From contig CAJNOI010000114.1 of NCBI GenBank assembly GCA_905250115.1, positions 1 to 64,000 on the forward strand: a stretch of 64,000 nt of DNA. Reading direction: 5' to 3'. Origin of the DNA: Adineta steineri. Taxonomy: Eukaryota; Rotifera; Eurotatoria; Adinetida; Adinetidae. How positions within the stretch are numbered: the first letter of the stretch is position 1; every line of letters starts with the position of its first letter. Shown one piece after another: positions 13,701 to 24,037 of this stretch. A program made the position numbers and the translations under genes. Under the pieces are notes generated by a model, which ran no database searches, was not told the DNA's origin, and saw only the letters and a list, made by a program, of their open reading frames with translations.

Positions 13701-14281
13701 CCGATAAAAATATTGACAACATGCATCACTCTTATTAGATATGAGATTATTAACAAACTTTGTCCATTCGTTGAGACGTGGGACTAACTGGGTTAAGAAC
13801 GTATTGTACATCTATATAAAATATAAGAATGACACTTTTATAGATTATCTCAAACTTAAGATTATTACTCATATCTCGTGGATTTTGTCTTAATGAGATT
13901 GTTCTATTTATAATTATGTTCTTGCAAAGAGAATCGTCCTCTCTTTGATCTTTTCCTAAAATACTCATAAAAAAGAAACCGAAGCTTAATTTATTTTTTT
14001 AGGATTTTGAATCCGGAAAGAAATTAAATCGTCGTGCGAAAATAATGTTAAATGCATTTGAACGTGCATTTGATTCTTCTGATGCACTTTCATTTCATGA
14101 TCATCTTTCATCTGGTAATCCAAATTATCATACAAGAAAATTAACAGCACAAAAATTTTATACATTATTGGTACTTAAAAAATTGCAAGCTGTTGATGTT
14201 GAACAAACAGAAGCATTTGAAGATATAAATGTAACGCCTGGTGTCAATTTTCATCAATATATAACAAGTGGTGGAAGATGA
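10755..14281 (+). CDS. RAD21: Cohesin kleisin subunit RAD21/SCC1
   Basis: A multi-exon gene. The N-terminus ([20 protein letters not shown], then [12 protein letters not shown]) is the kleisin domain that closes the SMC3 gate. [13 protein letters not shown] and DDDFG follow. The centre has the conserved segment [15 protein letters not shown] through [16 protein letters not shown]. The C-terminal winged helix ([16 protein letters not shown], ending in ITSGGR) binds SMC1. Acidic and Ser-rich linkers between these are normal for the family, which holds sister chromatids together until separase cleaves the linker. One apparent 54-nt open stretch (GTAAAC...TTTTTAG after DDDFG) is better read as an in-frame intron. 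Exon 1 ends at 11158 and the next begins at 11550, an unusually long intron here. The last intron, about 770 bp, carries a transposon (13282-13792). Confidence 0.95.
13282..13792. mobile_element. piggyBac-like non-autonomous element in a RAD21 intron
   Basis: A 511-bp element flanked on both sides by TTAA (13278-13281 and 13793-13796), the piggyBac target. Its ends are imperfect terminal inverted repeats: CCCTTTCAGTCCCAC on the left and, on the other strand, CCCAGTTAGTCCCAC on the right. Inside is a second inverted pair, CCCTAGCCCCCTACG around 13600-13616 against a near match around 13644-13661. There is no open frame for a transposase, so it would depend on an enzyme supplied elsewhere. It lies wholly in the last RAD21 intron, which explains why that intron is far longer than its neighbours. 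Confidence 0.8.
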
Positions 14282-15904
14282 AATGACAAACAAAACAATA
14301 TCATTGTTGTCAGATTGTATGTTTTATTGAAAAAAAAATAATTAAATAACGATGGTATTTGCATAAATTAAATTAATTATTCTATTTCTTTTGCCGTTCG
14401 AGTATTTTTCTTTCTCTCTCAATGTGTGCATGTATATTGTACATATTTATGTCAATGTGTTGTGTCTTTGGTTGTATGATAATACTCAGTTTTCTTCTTC
14501 TTCTTCTTCTTTTTTTCGTGTCTCAGAATGGTTCCATCATTATTCGATTTTTTTTGTTGGGTCTATTAATATATGTTGTTGTCTTCTAGAACTTTGTGTG
14601 TGCTTTTTTTTTGCGCTCTCCCATTCTTTTTCTGTCTTCTGGTGTATTAATACCTTTTCTTTTCTTCTCTGTGTTCTTATGATTGTATTTTCTTGCATCC
14701 ATCGGACGATCATATTGATATGGTGGACGATTAGGATGTGCTATTTAAAAGACAACTCAAAATAAAAACAAATCGAATTTTTTAATCAATGATGTTTCAA
14801 AACCAATGAACTTCAAAGTTAGATTATTATTATAATGAATTTTATCATGTCAATCGATGACAAGAAAACTTCATAAATATTGATTGACTAATAAATGAAT
14901 TCTCTATCTGTTTTTCATGTCAATTTCAAATATAAACATGACAAAAGTAATAAAACTAATAAATTTTTATAGACATTTCCTATCTTTTCAAGAAATGATC
15001 CAAAGACAGATATCAAGTCAAGAAAAATCTTTGAAGAAGAGAAAGCAAAATATAACAGGATCATGATTTAGTTCACATATGAATCATAAGAAATTTAATA
15101 TGACTTTATAATCTAAAAAAATATGACTGGTATTATTCAGTCATTTTTGAGTATTAAGTTCTAATCATTCTCGTTCTTACGTAAAATCAATGTTTGATGT
15201 ATACTTAATCATTGTACTGCAGCAAGAATTTGACTAACGGAGTCAGTATATGAAGTGTTTGAATTCGCTGATCCTTTTCTGAAAGAAACAGTACCAGTTT
15301 GGTGAGCAAACTGTTGAGTTCGATGATATAATGATCTTGAATAACTACTAGAACATATAACAATCACAACATTTACAGATTTCCACAGAATCTCTTAAAA
15401 ATGTGCTAGGTTAAAGTTTATGAAATAGAAAGTTTGATGAAAGAATTCACAGTACTACAAACTTAATTAACAGTTTTGAGGATGGGTGTGGGTTTGACTT
15501 GAGTGAAGATGCATACCTACAATCTATAAATAATGCTTTTTTTTGTTTTTATTTTATAAGCTTCAGTGGTTTGATTTTGTCATGAAATAATCAAATACAA
15601 TGTTAGAAAAAGTAAATTCAATCGAGTTAACAACTAAATATTTGTTTCTATTGTATGTCGTTGTATCACGAGGGCTTAACCAAAAAATAAATAAATTCTA
15701 CTTCTTATCTCAGTGTAGCCTTTGTCGTCATTATTTTTCATTCTCGTCTTTCAAAAAAGTAATTCCATCACTATGAGAAATCTATGACACATCACAAGTG
15801 TAAATCTACTAAAATAACAGAATTAAAACAACAACACACTTCGTTCTTCCAACATAAAACGCCATACAAAGCCATCGCAACAATTTTAACCGAGACCGAA
15901 CAAA
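14282..15904. other. Gene-poor region downstream of RAD21
   Basis: The first 500 bp are T-rich low complexity with TTC repeats and give chance open frames only. On the minus strand, 15347-15209 reads as a possible orphan terminal exon; it is treated as a finding. No complete gene is supported. Confidence 0.45.
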
Positions 15905-17468
15905 ATGCCTCTTACTTTTCTCACATTACCGGTAGAACTTGTCTACCGAATTCTGGATCATTAAACTGATTTTACAATGCTGTGCTCAATGCAAAATGTG
16001 TGTCAACGGTTCAATGTAATCCTCGACAGTTATCATCGATACCAAGTAAACTTTTTTTAATATGATTATCTATCTTTCTGCTATCTTTGAATTACCTCCC
16101 ATTCTTACAGTCTATATCTTTGAGAAAATGCGTGAATAAAATAATGACGAAACATAGTAATTTGTCAAGCATTCATGTCCTCAAACAATTTATATACAGC
16201 ACTGAAGTATTACGAATGAAATACGAAAATACACATAAAACAATCTCTTCTTTTTTTTCTGATCGTTACACTGCTTCCACATTGTTTTTACTCATCCATG
16301 TGCAATATTTAGAAAAGAAAGGAAAGAAGAAATTACTTTTCCCTGTATATCTGAGCTATTATTAACATATCTTTCGTGTTGAAAGTAGCTTTTTGGTAGA
16401 GACTGAAGGCCTCATAGGAGTTGTAGATGAAACAAATCAATTATCCTTGACCTGATTGATTTTGCAGTCAGAAGAGTTCTATAATATTATATTACATACT
16501 ACTAGTTTTTTTCATTGCATATGAACACATATTACTTCACACAGACAACACTTCGATTTAATTAGTGACAGATGCCAGAATAAAGAAATGTGATAACACT
16601 TAGAGATAATACATATAGATCTTCAACATTTACACAGCTACGAATAGCTTGAATTCCTACGATTCGATGAGATAACCTTTCACAGATATGCAGCAAAACT
16701 TATCGAAGAACTGCCAACCTCTAAATGCTCTTCTCATAGCTATAGATCAAAACAATTCGTTGACGTATAATATGATAGAAGCTTCTCCAATCTGATTTGC
16801 TTAATTGAATATTATTGAATATTCACGAAAAATAGGTGACTATGTCGAGCAATATCTGATCATCAATTTCATCCGCAATGACACGAGCAACTTCTTCTCT
16901 CTCATCATATTTTTCTTAATGTTTGAACTCTCGGAGGTGAAGATTTGCAAAAAAAGAAATACCTCACTTTTCTACCTTCATCCTTCTTTACACGATTTGA
17001 CTAACGTCTCATAAAGCAATACGGTAACTCCCGTCCTTCCTTATATATTCAGTATACTCATCTGTACTGTTTCATACAGAGACTTACCATATTAGATGTG
17101 AGATGGCGTAAAATCGGAGCAGTTGGAGCGCATCATCTAGCAAATGCATTACGAAATAATACTGTAATTATCATTCTCTTTCTCATCTATTTCATATATC
17201 CATGTGCAATTTTTCATGCAGACACTTACCGAATTAAATCTCGAATTGAATCCAATCGGAGCTGTTGGAGTACAGCATTTAAAAGATGCATTTAGAAATA
17301 ATAAGGTAAGTATCATTCTCTTCCTCATCTATTTCGTATATCTATATGCACTTTTTTATACAGACGCTTACTACATTAGATCTATCGGGCAGAAACGGAG
17401 TGAAATTCGAGAAAAAAATTGATGGATTCATTTCGTGGAGCAACAAAGTACCAGGTTGTGAATGTTGA
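15905..17468 (+). pseudogene. Decayed F-box / leucine-rich repeat gene
   Basis: The frame starting at ATG 15905 gives an F-box N-terminus (LPVELVYRILDH), then a TAA stop at 15962-15964 where the family has Leu, then in the same frame more F-box sequence (TDFTMLCSMQNVCQRFNVI). A donor follows DSYHRYQ, but the middle (16080-17050) is only patchily readable. At the 3' end three exons encode ribonuclease-inhibitor-like LRR units: 17080-17163, 17222-17305 and 17364-17468, with GAVGAHHLANALRNN and GAVGVQHLKDAFRNN as repeat cores, and a final stop at 17468. F-box/LRR proteins normally choose substrates for SCF ubiquitin ligases. The internal stop and eroded middle make this a likely pseudogene, although translation from a later start cannot be excluded. 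Confidence 0.65.
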
Positions 17469-18371
17469 TATCGACGATATATTGGTCACTAGTAAAAAAA
17501 TACTAATGAATTTGTGGATGAGTTTCTTTGTTTTGCATCATCGTAGTCAAATATAAATAAAGCCATTTTTTAGTGATATTTGTGATCGTTGACGGAAAAC
17601 TATAGTACACTACGAAATTATTTATAATTGAATCTTGTTGTTTGAGAAGGGACATATGTTATCAATAGTCGTCGATCGATATCCTGCTTATTAACTAAAT
17701 TAATTAATGGGCGTCAGAGAGTATTTGTGAAAAGAAGAATATTGGCAAGAAAAATACTATTCAATATGTGTTTTGTTGAAATAAAACCTGTAGATATGAA
17801 GTGCGATTGTGTGTTGAGATCGGAATATATTTGGATGCATAAATGGTTTGAGGGGTAGAGACTTTCTAGGCTGTTCGTCAGAAATAAGTGTTTGATTTGG
17901 AATTAATGAGTATTATTCGTAACTGAGTAACCGTGAGATTATGTAGAATTTCTTCTAGTGAATGTTGAATTTTACGTTAGCATTATAATAAAGTGGAAAG
18001 AATGGCATGAGTTGCACACAATATATATGTTTGCTAGGAAACTCGATGAAAATAATGAATTCTTTGAAGAAAAACAAAGAAGCTTTCCGTTGATTCATTT
18101 ATTTATTTCGAAATTTAGTTTTATTCAAAAGAAACTGAATTCTTTTTCTCTGTAGCGAAACAGTGATGATCAACTGAAGAGAAAAGTAAAATTAACCTTC
18201 AGATCAAATGATCTTGCATATTTTTTACATTTTATTCTGTTATCATAAAAGATTTCGAAACAAAAATAGTTAATCAATAATAAATAAAATACAAGATTAA
18301 AATAAAACAAAAACGTGTTTTTTTTCTTCTAAAATGTCATATAAAGTGATGTTGTGTATTATTTATAAATT
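17469..18371. other. Intergenic, no gene seen
   Basis: AT-rich sequence between the F-box/LRR pseudogene and the NHL gene. I found no coding, RNA or repeat feature to support. Confidence 0.45.
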
Positions 18372-19307
18372 TCAGAGTTTAACAAATTTCTGAATACGAC
18401 GATTTGCTGTATCACTAACGTACAAGTTCATCGATGAATCGAAGGCGAGACTTCTTGGTCCGCTAAGCTGTGTAGCACTATTACCGGCAGTGCCATTACC
18501 GGCAATTGTTGTAGCAGTTTGATTATTATAACAAAACATTTGTACTCGGCTGTTTACACTGTCAACAATAAACATTTTCAGAAAACTATCAAGTCTGATA
18601 CCTGTGGGACTACTCAAACTTGTCGCATTTGATCCTGATGTACCGGCAATAAATTGACCTGATGATGCACCTGGTATCCATCGCATCACTGAATGACCAC
18701 CCCAGTTAGTTATATACAAATAATTACTTATTGTTGGTAGATAGTAAATTCCCCAAGGACTATTCAATTGTGTATTCGTATTTCCAGCTCCGGCACCTCC
18801 AGCAACAAGTTGTCCGGTAGTACCTGTTGTTGAATTCATTTGATATGACATAATGCGATTGTTACCTGGATCTGTAAAATACATATATGTTTCTGTTGCA
18901 TCCACTGCAAAATATCGAAGACCATTAAATTGGTTTAGTGCCGCGCCAGCTGAGCTATTGATTCCTGACATAGTTATTCCAAGTGTTGACCCATTCACAA
19001 ATTTTTGTACTCTATTATTATAATAATCGGTTACGTACAAACTTCCTTTCGAATCAACATAAACACCTTGAGGAGTTGAAAATTGACTAGCATTTGAACC
19101 AGCTGACAACACAAGTCCAGCTATACGGGTTGCAGTTGAAGCGTTTTTCAATAATTTGACTATAACTTGATTTGATTCATCGACTATATACAATGTGTCA
19201 TTCGAATCAAAATATATATCACTAGGAGTGTATAAAAACGATATATCCAGTACAGTAATACCAGTTGTATTCCATCGGTAGTTATTTAATGTACCTGAAA
19301 AAGTATA
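18372..19307 (-). CDS. NHL-repeat beta-propeller protein (5' end lost in assembly gap)
   Basis: The frame runs from the edge of the N block to a stop at 18372, about 310 residues. It consists of repeated NHL blades: SLYVTDYYNNRVQKF, YMYFTDPGNNRIMSY, YLYITNWGGHSVMRW, KMFIVDSVNSRVQMF and NLYVSDTANRRIQKF, each followed by a Gly/Ala-rich loop such as AGTSGSNAT and a SPTGI- or GPRSLAF-type strand. At least five blades are seen, and the first readable ones continue toward the gap. NHL propellers bind RNA, protein or glycans. In bdelloids such proteins form a large secreted or surface family (known from the group, not shown here). A possible acceptor at 19295 means the last exon may begin at 19294. 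The 5' part lies in or beyond the 100-N gap. Confidence 0.85.
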   Translation of the reverse strand, partial: YTFSGTLNNYRWNTTGITVLDISFLYTPSDIYFDSNDTLYIVDESNQVIVKLLKNASTATRIAGLVLSAGSNASQFSTPQGVYVDSKGSLYVTDYYNNRVQKFVNGSTLGITMSGINSSAGAALNQFNGLRYFAVDATETYMYFTDPGNNRIMSYQMNSTTGTTGQLVAGGAGAGNTNTQLNSPWGIYYLPTISNYLYITNWGGHSVMRWIPGASSGQFIAGTSGSNATSLSSPTGIRLDSFLKMFIVDSVNSRVQMFCYNNQTATTIAGNGTAGNSATQLSGPRSLAFDSSMNLYVSDTANRRIQKFVKL

Positions 19308-19407
19308 NNNNNNNNNNNNNNNNNNNNNNNNNNNNNNNNNNNNNNNNNNNNNNNNNNNNNNNNNNNNNNNNNNNNNNNNNNNNNNNNNNNNNNNNNNNNN
19401 NNNNNNN
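19308..19407. other. Assembly gap (100 N)
   Basis: Exactly 100 undetermined bases, the usual placeholder for a scaffold join of unknown size. The 5' parts of both flanking genes (NHL on minus, MFS transporter on plus) are missing here, so the true gap must be more than 100 bp or the join may be wrong. Confidence 0.95.
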
Positions 19408-19804
19408 GATCTGCTGTTGGTTTTAGTTCTCTTACGGTTCTAACAGAGCTCATTGGTTTTACAGCTGGAACTATATCAATATGTTTAGAACACCATATTG
19501 ATAGAATTCCTATGAGTTCATTTATTGCTATGATTATATTCAATATTATTTTATTGGTATTGACATTATGTATTTTTCCAGATACTAATAAAAATGGAAA
19601 TAGAACACAGTCAGATTATGAATTAAGTCAAAATTCAAAGGGTATTTAGGAGAAGTTTTATTATTTTGAAGAGAAACAATAATAAAATGTATATTTTGGC
19701 TTTTAGAGTCAATGACATTATTGAAAGATGAAATGCAGAACGTGAAACCAAATATCAATGAACAAGCAACTGTAAATATTAATAATCTCGTTAACGATAA
19801 GTGA
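19408..19804 (+). CDS. 3' end of an MFS transporter (organic-cation-transporter-like, partial)
   Basis: Right after the gap the plus strand is open: exon 19408-19641, a 65-bp intron, and exon 19707-19804 ending in TGA, together about 110 residues. The first part has the look of the last two membrane helices of a major facilitator: SAVGFSSLTVLTELIGFTAG, then a hydrophobic stretch FIAMIIFNIILLVLTLCIFP, followed by PDTNKNG and a polar cytoplasmic tail. The PDT ending after the last helix is typical of SLC22-type organic ion transporters, but the substrate cannot be inferred. The N-terminal ten or so helices are in the gap or on another contig. Confidence 0.65.
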
Positions 19805-20558
19805 TGCAGTGAAGAAAGGCTATATCAATCGAAATATTGTAAGAGATGGTTCATAGTTAATCAACCTTCCGGTGCTTGTTGAATGTTTTTCTTATAAAAA
19901 ACCATTTTTAAATACCTTTTTTTTGTTTGTTATAAAAATATATGCCATTGAACTCTGTAGTGTAGCTTTTGATTCTTAAGCAAATGTTCTTTTTAATCCC
20001 ATTTGATTTCAGTTAATAACTCAAATAAATTCAATTTCATATTAAAGAAGAGTAGAACTATTTGATAGCCAATAGGATTCTTGTGAGTAACGATCAACTT
20101 TATAGTAGCATATACGAAATCTTGAATATTGAGTATATAATTTCGTGAAGAAATGAATTTAGCACTGCTTTTTTCTTAGAGCATTCTTCTATATTAAAAA
20201 CTAATCATTAAAAAAGAAACAATAGTAACAGATAAATCTATTCAAGGTATAACGTGTATCATTTGATTTTCTTTTCAGTTAATTTATGAAAAATAATAAT
20301 AGATAATGTGACATAGACTTCAATCAATTATATTTTTCGGAATTAAGTAAATAATTCAAATAAAATAAATAATAATTTGATACATAAGATTACAAAGATA
20401 CATTTGTATTATATTGTAAGAAAAATCATGTATATTGACACCCAAATATATAAAGTAAATTTGAATATTAATATTAATCTGTTTGATTTTTTTATTATAC
20501 GGTAATGTATAATAAAAATATTAAATATATTTCATCGGTTAAAAGAGTCTCATTAAAT

Positions 20559-20680
20559 AAACAAGTAACGCTCGTCCGAGGACTTGCTTAGCTCTTTCTC
20601 GTAGAAATCCATTTTCTTCACGTTTACTGAAAAACATATAAAAAACGTGAAAAATTTATTTTCAATGTTTTTTTGACTTA
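20559..20680 (+). repeat. Fragment of the dispersed element found at 53686-54058
   Basis: The stretch beginning AACAAGTAACGCTCGTCCGA is close to 53811-53910: about 75 bases match with few changes, then the similarity resumes at the ATGTTTTTTTGAC block. The inverted ends of the full element are not present here, so this is an internal fragment or a different related unit. Confidence 0.7.
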
Positions 20681-20715
20681 TAAACTCTTATCTCCACACG
20701 ATTACTCAATAGTCC

Positions 20716-20892
20716 CAAGGGGGAAAGAGCGGATTGTGGGATCCCAGGATCCTCCGTATCCCCAATAGATCTTATGTATCCCCAATGGATCCCCTAGATC
20801 CTCATTGTATCCTCTGGATCCCCATTGTATCCTACGGATTCTATGGATTGTGATCGTATCCCGGATAGACGGGATCCCCCTTTTCCCCCTTG
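20716..20892. repeat. GATCC/GTATCC minisatellite with inverted ends
   Basis: A GC-rich 177-bp block in AT-rich surroundings. It starts with CAAGGGGGAAA (20716-20726) and ends with the exact reverse complement TTTCCCCCTTG (20882-20892). Between them are irregular repeats built from GTATCCCCAATGGATCC-like units. No target duplication was evident. It may be a small transposon whose interior has expanded as a minisatellite. Confidence 0.65.
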
Positions 20893-21270
20893 CAACAATC
20901 GATAGAACACAACAGAAATCATTGTTCTGATTTAGATAAAACAACGAAACTTATAGTGGTTATTATATTTTTATGGATACTGACTGTAGTTTGTCAACAG
21001 ATAATAGAACAACCTGTCTTATAATTAAAAGTAATTCCTTATCTATTGCTATATTACAGACATAGCTGAATATGCGAAGAACAGAAACCAGTAGAATATC
21101 ATTCTTTATGTTTGAAAAATAATAGATATTCAATGTTGGTTTAAGTTTTAATCGAAAAACTATATTTCTATGAAACATATATAGTATTTTTCTTTTTCTA
21201 AATTAGATAATTCTTACACACACACACACATACATATAGATATATTTACATGAGAGAACAAAATCAAAAT

Positions 21271-22090
21271 TTAACAAGTTAAATTCATTGCATTCGATAT
21301 ATTAAAAGTTCCATGTGGTTGTTTAAGTACGATAATTGTTACTCGAAAATATATTATCGAAAATATAAGACTACTAATAAGAACAATTGCAGCACCACCT
21401 ATTTGACTAAGTAAAATTTGACATTGATATGATGCTTCACGTGATGGTTGATCTGGTTTTGTTACACAACGTTTTTGATAAAAATCAATATGTAATAAGA
21501 TTTCCGTAATCGTAAACATTAATGCTAAAATACAAGATAAGTTAATTTAAACGATACAAAACAATTTTTGTTTGTTTATAATTACCAACAATTTGAAATA
21601 TCAAAACAGCTGATGTTTGATGACGTTCACGATCCGTACAAATCACTAATAAAATAGATATAAGAATGAGATTTTCTTTTTAAAATTCTCTAACCAAGTA
21701 CAATAGTAGCCAATCCAGCAAGTGCATAAACCAATCCACACCAAATTCCAACAGCAATATCGAAAACAAGTATTTCAAGTACAAGAACAATCAATCCACC
21801 AAATATTTCTAAAAAACCTAAAATAGCCACTGGGATAATCGGTAATTTCTTTTGAAATGGTGGTGTTAATGAGATTTCTTTTGAAATTGAATGTGGAATC
21901 GATTCAAATGATATATAAGTAGGTTGTTGTGTATTATTTTCATAAAACGATCGTACGGGTGAAGCAATTGTTTCATATTGATATGCAATTCGAGAAGGTG
22001 ATGATGTCGAAATATCGGTATCTATAAAACAAAATCATATATTGATACAATAATTAAATGATATTTGTATATAAACTTACTTTCATACAT
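21271..22090 (-). CDS. Four-helix membrane protein (tetraspan type)
   Basis: Four exons from ATG at 22090 join in frame; the first encodes only Met-Tyr-Glu plus one base. After a polar N-terminal region of about 65 residues with Ser, Thr and Tyr come four hydrophobic segments: IPVAILGFLEIFGGLIVLVL, a second with GIWCGLVYALAGLATIVL, a third with SAVLIFQIVALMFTITEILL, and a fourth with IGGAAIVLISSLIFSIIYF. A short loop with two Cys sits before helix four (KRCVTKP and YQCQILL). This layout resembles MS4A/CD20-like or MARVEL-type tetraspan proteins, but no diagnostic motif settles the family. Likely plasma membrane or vesicle. Stop at 21271. Confidence 0.7.
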
Positions 22091-23582
22091 CAAGTTGTAG
22101 AATCATAAATCGAAAATAAGATACGAATTGTTATGATAAACGAAAGAAAAGAAAATGCCTATATATATATATATCGAGGTCTATTAGAAGAAGAATGCAA
22201 GATAAATTCACGTGTTTATGGAAATAGAAGAATGAATAGTCTAGTCTATTTGACAATTGAATATTTTAGAAAGATTCGAATGATTTGTAATAAATATCAG
22301 GTGGACGTATTGATGTAACCAATATGATGAGAATACGATAAGTTCTTTAGGTTTGATGTTATTAGTATTTATGAGACTTTTTGTACGAGAAAACTTGTAT
22401 TAGACAAATATATAAATCAAATTAATGGAAGAAAGTTGAAGCCAATTGGAATTGTACCATTCGGAATAATTCTAATCAGTCAAGTAGAAATCACTGAAAT
22501 ATTTATGACTTGATTTTTGATTAACCAAAAATAACGCGAATGAGATTTTTCAACCAACATCTATACCATCATGAATGGTTCAATGGGAAGCGTAGAAAGA
22601 ATTTTCTCTTGAAGATAAAAGTCCATCTATGTATTTACATATTTAGAGTATAATTAAGTTTTCAAAACTTAGTTCGTCGCTTTTCAAGTCTGTTTTTTAC
22701 AGTTACAATTCATTCTATTAGAAACTTATAAAAACTTGCATTGAAACAACTAAAGTTTAGAAGTACATAACTCTCTTTCTTTCATTATGAAATACTAAAC
22801 ATCTCGAAGTTTAATCAAATCTATTATTCATAATCAAATTGAGCGAGCTTACAGCCATTTATCAGTTTTCAAATCATCATGAACTAACGAGCTATATAAT
22901 TGCTAACTAATTCATAAATAGCTAATTTATTATTGAATTCTTCTTTAGAAACAACAAATGAGGATTTTCATCTACGTAAAATAATCAGAGTCATGTTATT
23001 ATTTCGGAGAAAACTAGTCGAAATTGTCATTTAAATGAAATTTTTTTATTCCCTGAATATGTTTGAAAATTTCTCTACGATGTTTTGTAGTTGAAAATCC
23101 ATTCAGATATAATCGTAATCAAAAAGTTCCGCTTGATTCTCTCTCAGAGTTACATTCACTCTTTTCAGTCCATAAATTTGTTATTGTTCTTTTCTATATT
23201 TTTCTTTTTTCCTTTTCAATTCATTCAAATGAAATCTTTTTCCGTTCATAGATACAATGGTTTGAACTATTCTTTAATATTGAAACAGAAAGAATAATTC
23301 ATTTTATTGATAAAATAAACTTTTTCTTTTCTTCTATTCTTCTATGTTTCTGTTGTTGAGTATCTTTCTTTTTTATTTAATACAACGAAACTCTATTTGT
23401 TCATACATATTAATGTAACCCCAAAGGTCTTTTCTAGAATACATCTTTTCAATATGTATTGTTTACCTTATCGGTGATTGTTACTGCTCATATTGTGTTC
23501 TCAATAAGAACAGAGTTTCAATAGAGACAGATTTTCTTTTCCATTAGTTTTATTTTACTTTCAAAAAAAATACAGAAAGAAA
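22091..23582. other. Intergenic, no gene seen
   Basis: AT-rich, with scattered short chance frames. Nothing supported on either strand. Confidence 0.45.
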
Positions 23583-24037
23583 TTATAGTTTCTTTTTTAC
23601 GATTTCGAGGTTTCTTCTCCATTGTTGAAGATTAGGATGATTTGTTGGTAATGATTGTTGTCCAATTTGTATAGCACGTTTATAGAATGAATGAGCTTTT
23701 GAATAGTTGCTTATATTCTCATACACCAAACTGATGTTTTATAGGACATACCCAAATCGGGATGATTGGAAGGAAGTGATTGTTGTTGAATCGCAAGCGC
23801 TTTTTCATAATAAGAAAGTGCTTTACGATAATCACGCATGCTGTCATACACTAAACCGATGCTAATATAGGAGTTACCCAAATCGGAATGATTAGAATGA
23901 AGTGATTGTTGTTGAATCGCAAGGGCTTTTTCATAATAAGAAAGTGCTTTTGGAGAATCACCCATGTTTTTATATACATTACCGATGCCCATGTAGGAAG
24001 AAGCCAAATGAGGATGATTGGAAGGAAGTGATTGTTG
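23583..24037 (-). pseudogene. Disrupted C-terminal TPR region of the ART-TPR gene
   Basis: Beyond the stop at 24038-24040, the same frame continues with kinesin-light-chain-like TPR units about 42 residues apart (GNVYKNMGDSPKALSYYEKA and the next copy with DYRKALSYYEKALAIQQQS). The stop lies where sister repeats have a Gln codon, so one base change explains it. The frame breaks again near 23740, next to a run of A, after which another frame carries the last TPR and a basic end, stopping at 23583. Either the gene has lost its C-terminal repeats or one or both lesions are sequence errors; the homopolymer one is the more suspect. Confidence 0.7.

Larger units (their letters stand above)
19805..21270. 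other. Intergenic with two repeats
   Basis: No gene is supported. It contains a fragment of a dispersed repeat (20559-20680) and a GATCC-rich minisatellite bounded by inverted ends (20716-20892), both listed separately, and a short CA microsatellite near 21218. Confidence 0.5.

Noticed and set aside
14391..14765. 124-codon plus-strand open frame after RAD21
   Set aside because: Low-complexity TTC/TTT-rich sequence yielding Phe, Cys and Ser runs; no homology and a codon pattern unlike real exons.
19286..19543. Minus-strand frame passing through the N block
   Set aside because: It only exists because N is read as open; the real coding here is the plus-strand MFS end.
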